DNA of 64,000 bases from Sphingobacteriaceae bacterium. Lineage in GTDB: Bacteria; Bacteroidota; Bacteroidia; B-17B0; Aurantibacillaceae. This document shows positions 53,694-62,483 of the stretch, one piece after another; the first letter of the stretch is position 1; each line of letters opens with the position of its first letter. The notes below the pieces were generated by a model. The model did no database searches. It saw only the letters and a list, made by a program, of their open reading frames with translations, and had not been told where the DNA came from. The stretch is taken from contig JADJLA010000011.1 in the NCBI GenBank assembly GCA_016705695.1, forward strand, positions 1-64,000, written 5' to 3'. A program made the position numbers and the translations under genes.

Positions 53694-54560
53694 TTATTTT
53701 AATTTAAAAGCAACAGTGTTACCATTTACTGAGAAAGTTGCATCGTCGTCACAATTCCCATTACCATAATCAACCGTTCTAGTTTTGAATCCGTCTGGTG
53801 TTAAATTAAGAATGCCTGAAGAAATGAACTGACATGATGCCTTTTTTACCAAAGGGGAGCTTTGAGGTACATCAACAGTGAAAGTACGATTTAAACGATT
53901 GGTTCCGTTTGATGTTCCATAAATCGAAATCTCATCGGTAGCCATATTGTGAGTGATCGTTCTGTCAGTGCTATACAATGTAGTCCAATTATTAGTTGGG
54001 CCAACACATTTTCCATTATAGATCTTAACGTTAAATATTCTGATATCTGTAGTTGGGTTATTTGAAACAGTTTTAACTACGATGCTATCACACTGATAAC
54101 TTATCTTTTTTGCAGGATCTGTATTTGCAGCTTTATAATCTACTAAAACAACCTTCATCCGGCTGCCTGCTGTTTTTACTTTACCATAGAAGGTAATAAA
54201 CATTATTCCTTCTCTAAGTTTCGAATCTGGAATAGGTGAGCAACTAGAACTTCCAGCTAAGGTTAAAGAATAGGTTGGATGAACGTGAGTTGGTGATGAC
54301 CAAAGTGTATCTCCTGAAACAATGTGTAGTGAATCGCAAGCTACAACAGCCGACTTGTTAGGATCTGCTCCCGTTCCCTTTGTTTTAATAGCGACACTAT
54401 TTACAGCAGGAACCATGCTCATGAATTCTTGCTCTGCAACGGCGTTATCTACCACTGATTGAGTTTCGTTATCAACTTCAACTGTTTCTTTTTTGTGACA
54501 AGAAGTTAGGGTAAGCATCGTTAAGGCTGCTACCGAGAATATTAATTTAATTGATCTCAT
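53694..54560 (-). CDS. Lipoprotein of unknown function within the Sia-like operon
   Basis: An upstream start at 54620 would precede the signal peptide by 20 unlikely residues. The ATG at 54560 gives MRSIKLIFSVAALTMLTLTS with a lipidation Cys (TSCHKKE), 288 residues. The mature part has several short strands and conserved-looking Cys residues (VACDSLHIVSGD, CSPIPDSKLREGIMFITFYG, VYNGKCVGPTNNW-like). It sits between the phosphatase-sensor gene and the kinase gene with gaps of 78 and 19 bases, so it is probably part of the system. It may be an extracytoplasmic ligand or sensor partner, but this is inference from position only. Confidence 0.7.
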   Translation of the reverse strand: MRSIKLIFSVAALTMLTLTSCHKKETVEVDNETQSVVDNAVAEQEFMSMVPAVNSVAIKTKGTGADPNKSAVVACDSLHIVSGDTLWSSPTHVHPTYSLTLAGSSSCSPIPDSKLREGIMFITFYGKVKTAGSRMKVVLVDYKAANTDPAKKISYQCDSIVVKTVSNNPTTDIRIFNVKIYNGKCVGPTNNWTTLYSTDRTITHNMATDEISIYGTSNGTNRLNRTFTVDVPQSSPLVKKASCQFISSGILNLTPDGFKTRTVDYGNGNCDDDATFSVNGNTVAFKLK

Positions 54561-54638
54561 GTTTTTTATTAATTTGATGGTTATAAAACTAAAAGGTTTA
54601 AAACCACATGATTTATACACAAAAATAGTACTTTTTTC

Positions 54639-57600
54639 TTATAAAGCAACACCTACAACTAAAACGTCATCTATCTGCTCATGATCTTTTCTCCATCCCT
54701 CAAAAGCCGCATTTAACAATTCTCGCTGAGCGTCCATATCCTTTAAATGGATCTCCATTAAAAGATCGTGATATCTACGCACCATGAATTTTTTTCCATT
54801 ATCTCCTCCAAATTGATCGGCATAACCGTCTGAAGATAAATAGGCCATAGAAGGTTTATTTAACTCAATCGTTTTTGTAGTGAACTCACGTTTGATGTCA
54901 AATTGTGAACCTCCTATTGGATATTTATTTCCGTCGATCTTAGAAAACTCACCATCATTAGAAATAATGATCAATGGCCTGTTTGCTCCTGCCCATGTGG
55001 CTGTTTTTTTATTGTTGTTTAAAGCAATAATAGAAACGTCCATGCCGTCGTTGGTATTTATTTCATTATTACCCTGCCTTAACGACTCCTGAACTCCTTT
55101 ATGCAAACTATTCAATATATCTCCTGGGTCGGTAATTCCTTTTTCTTGAATGATCTGATGCATAAGATTATGCCCTATCATACTCATAAAAGCACCAGGC
55201 ACACCGTGGCCAGTACAATCTACTACTGCAAATATCTTCCATCCATTTTTTTCGCCAAACCAATAAAAATCACCACTCACAATGTCTTTAGGTTTGTAAA
55301 GAATGAAGGCTCTTTCCAGTTTTGAGAAAATATAATCCTTTGAGGGCAAAATAGCTTCTTGAATACGTTTTGCATACTCAATACTACTTGTGATATCACG
55401 ATTTTTTTCGGCCAATTCGCGCGTACGTTCAGCAACCTTATGCTCAAGAATTTTATTCTCTTCCTTGATCTTTCGGGTTCGCCACTGCGTAAACATTACA
55501 ACTAAGCCTGTACCAACAATAACTACAACTACATAGAACCAAGTAGTTTTCCAAAACGGTGGAACTATAGTAATTACAAGTTCATAAGGTGTTTCATTCC
55601 AAACACCATCGCTATTACTTGCCTTTATTTTCAAAGTATATGTTCCTCCTGGTAATTCGGTATAAGAAATATACCGAACGGTACTCGGCTCCGACCAATC
55701 GTTGTCATATCCCTCAAGTTTGTACTTAAAAAGATTTTTTTCGGGATCAATAAAATCCAGAGCAACCACTTCTAATTGAAAGTAATTCTCGCGCCAGCTT
55801 AGCTTAATGTGCTTTTTATAAATTAAGTTAGAGTCGATAGGAATATCCTTACCCGATCGCTTATAAGATACAATATAAACAGGCGGAACATGTAGATTAT
55901 CCTTGACCTGACTTGGCCTAAAAATATTATACCCGTTAGGCCCGCCGAACAAAATATTCCCGAGGGCCGAAGAACTGGCAGCTCCTATATTATGTTCAGT
56001 ATTAGTTAACCCATCTTTAAGATTATAGTTTTTAAAAAAAGGTTTATTTGATTCCGTTGGATTGAATGCAGTTATTCCTTTGTTAGTACTCATCCAAAAA
56101 CGTCCAGTGCTGTCCTTTAAGATTGAATATATGAATGTGTTTGCCAAACCATCTCCTTCATAATAGTTTCTAAAAGATTTGCCATCAAATCTAGATAAAC
56201 CACTATTTGTTCCAAACCATAAACTCCCATTATTATCTTGATTCATTGAATAAACAACATCTGAAGGGATGCTTGATTCTTTTGTACTATTAGAGTGATG
56301 TTTTATTAACTTAAACTTTCCGTCTGTTTTTGAAAAATTTTCAATATTGTAAATACCACCTCCATCGGTTAATATCCATATTGTATTGTTTTTATCCAAG
56401 AACAAACTAGTCAAATTTAAATTATCTAAACCATCTTGCTCCGCATACTGCGTTTTAGTGTTCGAGTTAAGACCTATCTTAAATAAACCATCACCAAAGG
56501 CTGCCACTAATAAATAATCATCTACTCGAAGGATTGAAAGTACCGTTCCTCCATTTTTATCGGAAAGAAATGCAGTTACCTTATTTGTAGATATATCATA
56601 ACGTTTTAACCCATCTCCATAAGTACCGAACCAGTAAATTGAGTTACTTTCTTGATAAACAGCAAGTGCATCAAAATAACCGACCACATGATCGTAAGAC
56701 TTAAACTCCCTTTGACCTTTTGGAAGCATGCTTAACTTGCGATCACCGCATAACCATACATTACCTTGATTATCCTGGAAAGTCAAAAATAAATTTTTGA
56801 AACTGTTTAAGCGATACTTAAATTGATTAACAAATTTTTGAGAGCTTTTAAAGGAAACGTTAACTCCACCAATAAAGGTTCCAAGCCATAAATTCTCATT
56901 CCGATCTATGTAAACAGCGGTAACTTTATTGTCGCTAAGAGAATTATTATTCTCTGCACTCTTCACGTAAATAGCAGTGTCTCCATTTAGAAGATTGTAT
57001 GTTACAAACCCACTTCCAGTTCCACAATATACTGTACCTCCTTTTATTAGGAAATCTTTAATGTGATTTCTATCGCTATAATTTATCTTGAATTTTTTTT
57101 GACCTTCGATTAAAAATGTTTTTGGATCAACCTTATAAACTCCGGCTCCGTCGGTTGCTAAGTAAAGGTTGCCGCCATATAAACACAGTTTGTTTATGGA
57201 CTCTAGTCCTAAAACGCCTTCCGAAACCTTTTCTTCATCAGCAAAAGTTACCCTTCCAAATTTTTTACCATTAAGATCTAATGTCCATAGCCCCTTTTTT
57301 AAGGTCGCTATCAAAAGTCTACCATTATCAACTTCTATATCCTTAACCAAAACTTCATCGTCAATACTAAATGGAAAGTATTTAAAATCCTTTGTATTGA
57401 TATTGCAAATAACTATTCCGTTACGCGTACCAATAGCAACTTCGGTTTCATTAATTTGTTTAATGACAGTAACATGATTTTCTTTCGCATTATAATCCTT
57501 TGTATCAAATATCAATCGATAAATACTATCATTAGTTAAACTCAAAAAATTCACACCATTAGGGGTACCTACTAACATTGTGTTATTCTTAAGTTCAAGC

Positions 57601-57863
57601 AAACAATTTACTTCCGAATAAGAAAGAGAGTTACTCTTATTTGGTTCGTGTTTATAGATCTTGATCTTGTAACCATCATATCTATTCAAACCTTCTTGTG
57701 TTCCAAACCACATAAACCCCTTGCTGTCTTGATAAATACAGTTAACCAAGTTGGTGGAAAGGCCATTATCGCTTGTGATATGCCTAAAGACAAGATTTTG
57801 CGAATAAAAACAAAAAGTTAAGACTAAAAAAAGGGTGATAAATATGTGTTTGCGGAGTTTCAA
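54639..57863 (-). CDS. Periplasmic beta-propeller sensor with SpoIIE/PP2C phosphatase domain
   Basis: The 1074-residue product has a signal peptide (KLRKHIFITLFLVLTFCFYS), two-component-type propeller repeats (roughly 30-690; SNGLSTNLVNCIYQDSKGFM, YQDSKGFMWFGTQEGLNRY, SLWFGTNSGLSRFDGKSF), a Y_Y_Y domain (about 700-768; YKLEGYDNDWSEPSTVRYIS), a membrane helix (773-793, FYVVVVIVGTGLVVMFTQW), a coiled-coil signalling helix (about 795-840), and a SpoIIE-type PP2C domain from 862 on. PP2C metal Asp positions are present: GDFYWFG (865), VVDCTGHGVPGA (882), NDGMD (about 940) and QIDDVLVV (about 1066). In the SiaABC scheme this is the SiaA-like phosphatase, with a propeller instead of the usual sensor. 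It heads the four-gene minus-strand operon that ends at the 52676 terminator. Confidence 0.93.
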   Translation of the reverse strand: MKLRKHIFITLFLVLTFCFYSQNLVFRHITSDNGLSTNLVNCIYQDSKGFMWFGTQEGLNRYDGYKIKIYKHEPNKSNSLSYSEVNCLLELKNNTMLVGTPNGVNFLSLTNDSIYRLIFDTKDYNAKENHVTVIKQINETEVAIGTRNGIVICNINTKDFKYFPFSIDDEVLVKDIEVDNGRLLIATLKKGLWTLDLNGKKFGRVTFADEEKVSEGVLGLESINKLCLYGGNLYLATDGAGVYKVDPKTFLIEGQKKFKINYSDRNHIKDFLIKGGTVYCGTGSGFVTYNLLNGDTAIYVKSAENNNSLSDNKVTAVYIDRNENLWLGTFIGGVNVSFKSSQKFVNQFKYRLNSFKNLFLTFQDNQGNVWLCGDRKLSMLPKGQREFKSYDHVVGYFDALAVYQESNSIYWFGTYGDGLKRYDISTNKVTAFLSDKNGGTVLSILRVDDYLLVAAFGDGLFKIGLNSNTKTQYAEQDGLDNLNLTSLFLDKNNTIWILTDGGGIYNIENFSKTDGKFKLIKHHSNSTKESSIPSDVVYSMNQDNNGSLWFGTNSGLSRFDGKSFRNYYEGDGLANTFIYSILKDSTGRFWMSTNKGITAFNPTESNKPFFKNYNLKDGLTNTEHNIGAASSSALGNILFGGPNGYNIFRPSQVKDNLHVPPVYIVSYKRSGKDIPIDSNLIYKKHIKLSWRENYFQLEVVALDFIDPEKNLFKYKLEGYDNDWSEPSTVRYISYTELPGGTYTLKIKASNSDGVWNETPYELVITIVPPFWKTTWFYVVVVIVGTGLVVMFTQWRTRKIKEENKILEHKVAERTRELAEKNRDITSSIEYAKRIQEAILPSKDYIFSKLERAFILYKPKDIVSGDFYWFGEKNGWKIFAVVDCTGHGVPGAFMSMIGHNLMHQIIQEKGITDPGDILNSLHKGVQESLRQGNNEINTNDGMDVSIIALNNNKKTATWAGANRPLIIISNDGEFSKIDGNKYPIGGSQFDIKREFTTKTIELNKPSMAYLSSDGYADQFGGDNGKKFMVRRYHDLLMEIHLKDMDAQRELLNAAFEGWRKDHEQIDDVLVVGVAL

Positions 57864-57923
57864 TTAACAGACTCCTAAAATAAATATTTTTTATTAAACC
57901 CAAAGGGTTTATTTTTACACAAA

Positions 57924-59759
57924 ATGTGTGGAATAGCCGGCATACTGTACTTTGACCAAAAAACTGAAAAAAAGTTTAGCGATCATGCACAGGTGCTCAA
58001 AACACTTGCCCATCGCGGGCCCGATCATCAAAACTATAGCATTATCGATGGCGGCACACTTTTTCACACGCGTTTGAGTATTCTTGATATTTCTCCGGCA
58101 AGCAACCAGCCTTTTGTGAAAAACAAAAATCATTTGTGTTTCAATGGCGAGCTATTCAATTACAAAGCCTTGAAGCAAAACCTCGGAAAGCTAGAAACAA
58201 CAGGCGATGTAGAAGTAATGCACCGCTTGCTTGAAACCGAAAATGATCTAAAATTTTTGAATTCTATAAATGGCTTTTTTGCATTTGCTTTTTACAACGA
58301 ATCGCTAAAAGAACTCACAATAGGTCGCGACAGATTAGGTATTAAACCACTGTATTATTACAAAGATGAAGAGAAATTCGTTTTTGCCTCCGAATTAAAG
58401 CCTCTTTTGGAGATGTGTGGGCCACAAGAAATAAATCACGAACAATTGTATTCCTACCTCCGTTTGAACTATTGCGCGGGCAACGAAAGCATTTTTAAGA
58501 ACGTTCATCAACTCGAGCCCGGACATTATATCAAGATCAAAAATGGTAAGGTAATCAAAGAAAGTTGGTTTGAAGAAAGGAAAGCGAAAAACACCGAAGA
58601 TCTTTTTGAATTAATGAACGATGCCGTTAGTTTGCGATTAAATGCTGATGTGCCTGTTGGAAGCTTTTTAAGCGGCGGCATGGACTCATCTATTATTTCG
58701 GCATTAGCTAAACAACATCATAAAAACATTCACACGTTCAGTATTGGATTTAAAGACGAGCCATTTTTTGATGAAACAGATCATGCAAAGTCAGTTGCAA
58801 AACATATTGGTTCGCATCATCACGAATTTAAATTAAAGAATACCGATTTTTTAGACAATATTCACCCGTTCTTGAATAGTATTGATGAGCCCTTTGCCGA
58901 TTCATCTGCTTTGAATGTTTATATTTTGAGTCAACTTACAAAAAAACATGTTAAGGTTGCTTTAAGTGGCGATGGTGCCGATGAATTATTTAAAGGTTAT
59001 AATAAACACAAAGCTATTTTACTTGCAAAAAGTAGAACTAGTAAAATGTTAACCTCGGCCATGCATCCCTTAACTAATTTAATGCCAAAATCTCGCCAAG
59101 GTAAACTGCAAAATCAATCGCGCAAGATCGATAAATTTAAAAAGCTTATTGGCCATAGCGATAAAGTTAAACAACAATTCCTAGCACAGCTGAGCGATGG
59201 ACAAGAGGCTAATGCACTTTTAAAAAAACGCCAAAGCTCTGCCTATTTTAATTCATTATTTAAACACAGTAAAACGTTTCATTCATTTCCTTTAGAAGAT
59301 ACATTTGACCTGGAGGTCGTTTTAAAAGATGATATGCTAGTGAAAGCAGATCGTTTTAGCATGCTTAATGGTTTAGAGATACGTTCTCCATTTTTAGATT
59401 ACCGAATTGTAAACTATGCGTTAAATCTCGACAAAAAAGAAAAGATCAATAGAAATAGTCAAAAGATCATATTAAGAAAGAAATTTGAACACCTTTTACC
59501 CAAAGAAGTTTTTACCCGAAAGAAAAAAGGATTTGAGCTTCCTTTGTGGAAATGGTTAAATACCGAATTAAGATCGGAAATTGAAAATAAATGGTTGAGC
59601 AAAGCCTTTGTTAACGCACAGGGGATTTTTAATTATAACGAAGTAGAAAGACTGAAAGCAAAATTATTTTCGAAAGACCCGGGAGATAGTGCTGCAAGAG
59701 TTTGGGCACTTATTGTTTTTCAAAACTGGTTCATTCAAAATAAAAAGTACATCGCCTAA
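57924..59759 (+). CDS. asnB: Asparagine synthetase (glutamine-hydrolysing)
   Basis: The enzyme makes asparagine from aspartate, glutamine and ATP. Related AsnB-like proteins also amidate sugars or peptides. The 611-residue product starts MCGIAGILYFDQKTEKK: Cys2 is the Ntn glutaminase nucleophile. It has HRGPDHQNY and LCFNGELFNYKALK (glutamine-binding). The ATP-pyrophosphatase motif FLSGGMDSSIISALA and SIDEPFADSSALNVYI follow. It ends with a partner overlap: the glycosyltransferase ATG shares its last base (TAATG). Pairing with a glycosyltransferase suggests a cell-surface or exopolysaccharide role as an alternative to free asparagine supply. Confidence 0.93.
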   Translation: MCGIAGILYFDQKTEKKFSDHAQVLKTLAHRGPDHQNYSIIDGGTLFHTRLSILDISPASNQPFVKNKNHLCFNGELFNYKALKQNLGKLETTGDVEVMHRLLETENDLKFLNSINGFFAFAFYNESLKELTIGRDRLGIKPLYYYKDEEKFVFASELKPLLEMCGPQEINHEQLYSYLRLNYCAGNESIFKNVHQLEPGHYIKIKNGKVIKESWFEERKAKNTEDLFELMNDAVSLRLNADVPVGSFLSGGMDSSIISALAKQHHKNIHTFSIGFKDEPFFDETDHAKSVAKHIGSHHHEFKLKNTDFLDNIHPFLNSIDEPFADSSALNVYILSQLTKKHVKVALSGDGADELFKGYNKHKAILLAKSRTSKMLTSAMHPLTNLMPKSRQGKLQNQSRKIDKFKKLIGHSDKVKQQFLAQLSDGQEANALLKKRQSSAYFNSLFKHSKTFHSFPLEDTFDLEVVLKDDMLVKADRFSMLNGLEIRSPFLDYRIVNYALNLDKKEKINRNSQKIILRKKFEHLLPKEVFTRKKKGFELPLWKWLNTELRSEIENKWLSKAFVNAQGIFNYNEVERLKAKLFSKDPGDSAARVWALIVFQNWFIQNKKYIA

Positions 59760-60940
59760 TGCCAAAGATCCTTCGCATCATTAATCGTTTTAATTTAGGA
59801 GGCATTACTTATAATGTAAGTTACCTAAGTAAATATTTGCCTGGAGAATACGAAACGCTGCTCATTGGCGGACCAGAAGAAGAAGGAGAGTCATCATCAT
59901 TGCACATTACAGATTCTTTAGGATTGAAACCTGTGATCATAAAAGATCTTAATAGAGAGATAAGCCTAATTAAAGACTATAAAAGTTATAAAGAAATAAA
60001 AAGATTAATAAAAGAATTTAAACCGGACATAGTTCATACACATGCTAGCAAAGCCGGTGCAATTGGAAGATTAGCGGCTATCTCTTGCAAAGTTCCGGTA
60101 ATTGTACATACCTTTCACGGACATGTGTTCCATAATTATTTCGGGAAATTAAAAACTGCTTTTTATTTAACCATTGAAAGATATCTTGCCAAAAGAAGTT
60201 CTGCCATTGTTACCAATAGCAATCTTCTAAAAAAAGAGCTTTCCGAATCATTCCAAATAACTACCGCAGATAAAATTCACGTGGTGCCTTTGGGTTTTGA
60301 TCTCGCTAGATTTCAAACTAACCAAGAGCAAAAACGAAAAGACTTTAGATCCAAATACAAAATAAAGGATGATGAATTAGTAATAAGCATTATTGGAAGA
60401 TTAGCGCCGATAAAAAATCATGAATTATTTTTTGATGCCATAGAAAACATCACAAAACGATCTTCAAAAAAAATAAAAGCCATTATTGTTGGAGATGGCG
60501 AAACGCGGCAGTATTTAGAAAGCTGTTTAAAGAATAAAAATTTAGTTTATTGCAGCAGTGCCGATAAAAATTGCGTGTTTAATTTTATTGGTTGGCAAAA
60601 AGATGTTGATCAAATATTAGCAGGAACGGATATTGTTGCGCTCTCGTCAAAAAATGAAGGAACGCCGGTAAGTTTAATAGAAGCACAAGCAGCCGGTAAA
60701 TTTATTGTGACCACCAATGTAGGAGGTGTAAAAGATATTCTACATAATGATTGTGGTTTTGTTTCGGAAACCGACGAGGAATTCAAAACGCTTCTTTTAA
60801 AAGCCATTGAAGAACACGACGCTTTAAACCAAAAAGCTAAAGCCGGCATTGCCTTTGCCAACGAGCGTTTTAGCTACAAACGCCTTGTAAATGACATGGA
60901 TATTCTTTACAAAAAACTCCTTTCAAGGTGGGTTCTATAA
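59759..60940 (+). CDS. Family 4 glycosyltransferase
   Basis: The 393-residue product has a GT-B fold: N-terminal acceptor domain (RIINRFNLGGITYNVSYLSK, VHTHASKAGAIGRLAA, IVHTFHGHVFHNYFG) and C-terminal nucleotide-sugar domain (ISIIGRLAPIKNHELFFDAI, IIVGDGETRQYLESCL) with the EX7E region SKNEGTPVSLIEAQAAGKFI and TTNVGGVKDI. Donor and acceptor are unknown. Its last four residues (RWVL) and stop codon are encoded by the inverted repeat of the element at 60926-61048, so the end may have been changed by that insertion. Confidence 0.93.
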   Translation: MPKILRIINRFNLGGITYNVSYLSKYLPGEYETLLIGGPEEEGESSSLHITDSLGLKPVIIKDLNREISLIKDYKSYKEIKRLIKEFKPDIVHTHASKAGAIGRLAAISCKVPVIVHTFHGHVFHNYFGKLKTAFYLTIERYLAKRSSAIVTNSNLLKKELSESFQITTADKIHVVPLGFDLARFQTNQEQKRKDFRSKYKIKDDELVISIIGRLAPIKNHELFFDAIENITKRSSKKIKAIIVGDGETRQYLESCLKNKNLVYCSSADKNCVFNFIGWQKDVDQILAGTDIVALSSKNEGTPVSLIEAQAAGKFIVTTNVGGVKDILHNDCGFVSETDEEFKTLLLKAIEEHDALNQKAKAGIAFANERFSYKRLVNDMDILYKKLLSRWVL

Positions 60941-61048
60941 ATTGCTTTTTTGTCGTTGAGTTTCAATTTTAAATTCCTCACAGGCTAATGTGTGCTGCGG
61001 ATTTAAAATATCACTCGCCTAAAAAAATCTAATTTTTAGAACCCACCT
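60926..61048. repeat. 123-bp element with near-perfect terminal inverted repeats, copy 2
   Basis: AGGTGGGTTCTATAAATT (60926-60943) and AATTTTTAGAACCCACCT (61031-61048) are inverted with one mismatch. The outermost 12 bp are perfect. The interior matches the element at 46462-46596 in reverse orientation but lacks the palindrome found there. The left repeat encodes the last codons and the stop of the glycosyltransferase gene. Confidence 0.8.
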
Positions 61049-61119
61049 CAAAGCTGTAAAAGCACATTGCTTGATTCTAAAATTTTGCGTACTTTGCATG
61101 CTCAATTTAAGCTTACATT

Positions 61120-62103
61120 ATGAGAACAATTGAATTCAGAGAAGCCTTACGCGAAGCCATGAGTGAGGAAATGCGCCGTGACGAGAAGATCTTTTTAATG
61201 GGTGAAGAAGTTGCCGAGTATAACGGTGCTTACAAAGTTAGTAAAGGGATGTTGGCAGAGTTTGGCGCAAAACGCGTTATTGACACACCCATTGCCGAAC
61301 TTGGTTTTACAGGTATTGGCGTTGGTGCGGCCAGCAATGGTTTACGTCCCATCATTGAATTCATGACCTTTAATTTTAGTTTGGTTGCCATTGATCAGAT
61401 CATCAACAGCGCCGCAAAAATGTATAGCATGAGTGGTGGACAATATAATGTACCAATTGTATTTCGTGGCCCTACTGCAAGCGCGGGCATGTTAAGTTCT
61501 CAACACTCACAAGCATTTGAGAATTGGTTTGCAAATTGTCCAGGTTTAAAAGTTATTGTTCCAAGTAATCCATACGATGCAAAAGGTTTATTAAAAAGCG
61601 CTATTCGCGATAACGATCCTGTTATTTTTATGGAGAGTGAGCAAATGTATGGCGATAAAGGCGAAATTCCTGAAGAAGAATACATCATCCCAATTGGTGT
61701 TGCAGATATTAAAAAGCAAGGAAGCGATGTTACCATTGTTTCTTTCGGAAAAATATTAAAAGTAGCTATGGCTGCTGCACTAGAACTAGAAAAAGAGGGT
61801 ATTAATGCAGAAGTTATAGATCTAAGAACAGTTCGTCCTATTGATTACCACACCGTAATTGAATCGGTTAAAAAAACCAATCGTTTGGTAGTGGTTGAAG
61901 AGGCTTGGCCATTAGCAAGTATCTCCGGTGAAATTGCATTTAAGGTGCAGAAAGAAGCCTTTGATTACCTGGACGCGCCGGTTGTACGAATTACCACAGC
62001 CGACACCCCTTTACCTTATGCCCCTACTCTTATTGAAGCTAGTTTACCAAATGTGGCCAAAACCATAAAAGCGGTAAAAGAGGTAATGTATAAAAACGCT
62101 TAA
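61120..62103 (+). CDS. pdhB: Pyruvate dehydrogenase E1 subunit beta
   Basis: The 327-residue product has the E1-beta features: TIEFREALREAMSEEMRRDE, FLMGEEVAEYNGAYKVSKGM, GAASNGLRPIIEFMTFNFS, IVFRGPTASAGMLSSQHSQA and the C-terminal VVVEEAWPLASISGEIAFKV. It forms the thiamine-dependent E1 heterotetramer with an alpha subunit not in this window, feeding acetyl-CoA to citrate synthase. It differs from the fused E1 at 37958. A TACTTTG near 61092 could be part of its promoter but is not a clean -7 box. Confidence 0.95.
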   Translation: MRTIEFREALREAMSEEMRRDEKIFLMGEEVAEYNGAYKVSKGMLAEFGAKRVIDTPIAELGFTGIGVGAASNGLRPIIEFMTFNFSLVAIDQIINSAAKMYSMSGGQYNVPIVFRGPTASAGMLSSQHSQAFENWFANCPGLKVIVPSNPYDAKGLLKSAIRDNDPVIFMESEQMYGDKGEIPEEEYIIPIGVADIKKQGSDVTIVSFGKILKVAMAAALELEKEGINAEVIDLRTVRPIDYHTVIESVKKTNRLVVVEEAWPLASISGEIAFKVQKEAFDYLDAPVVRITTADTPLPYAPTLIEASLPNVAKTIKAVKEVMYKNA

Positions 62104-62163
62104 ACTCAGTCGTTTATGTGGCATATTTGCCACTCCCAAACCCCCTAAAACACTGGCGTTTTA

Positions 62164-62195
62164 TTTGTTTTGATATTAAAAAAATAATATATTTG
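62164..62195 (+). promoter_or_regulatory. Promoter of the cold-shock protein gene
   Basis: TTTG at 62164-62167, 20 bases, then TATATTTG at 62188-62195: a good match to the Bacteroidetes TTG/TAnnTTTG promoter. It leaves a short leader before the ATG at 62221. The sequence TATATTTGTAGC is shared with the rpsA promoter region at 63121. Confidence 0.65.
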
Positions 62196-62220
62196 TAGCT
62201 CACTTTTAATTTAAAACACA

Positions 62221-62409
62221 ATGAAAAAAGGTACAGTGAAGTTCTTTAACGTTACAAAAGGCTTCGGATTTATTAAAGAAGACGGTGGCGAAGAAATTTT
62301 CGTTCACGCAACTGGTTTAATTGACAAAATTAAAGAGAACGACGAAGTTGTTTTCGAAACCCAGGAAGGTAAAAAAGGAATTAACGCCATTAACGTAAAA
62401 TTAGCATAA
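62221..62409 (+). CDS. Cold-shock domain protein (CspA family)
   Basis: The 62-residue product is a single cold-shock domain with KGFGFIKEDGGEE (RNP1) and IFVHATG (RNP2), starting KKGTVKFFNVTKGFG. Such proteins bind single-stranded RNA or DNA and melt RNA structures. It is a short monocistronic gene with its own promoter and a strong terminator at 62444. The temperature response cannot be told from the sequence, since the leader is short. Confidence 0.96.
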   Translation: MKKGTVKFFNVTKGFGFIKEDGGEEIFVHATGLIDKIKENDEVVFETQEGKKGINAINVKLA

Positions 62410-62443
62410 TATATATATTATTAATTTTCTAAGCAGAAATTCC

Positions 62444-62476
62444 AGATCCGGCCATCGCGCCGGATCTTTTTTTTTT
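62444..62476 (+). terminator. Rho-independent terminator of the cold-shock gene
   Basis: AGATCCGGC (62444-62452), loop CATCGC, GCCGGATCT (62459-62467): a perfect 9-bp stem followed by nine more T's. Confidence 0.95.
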
Positions 62477-62483
62477 CGCTTTC

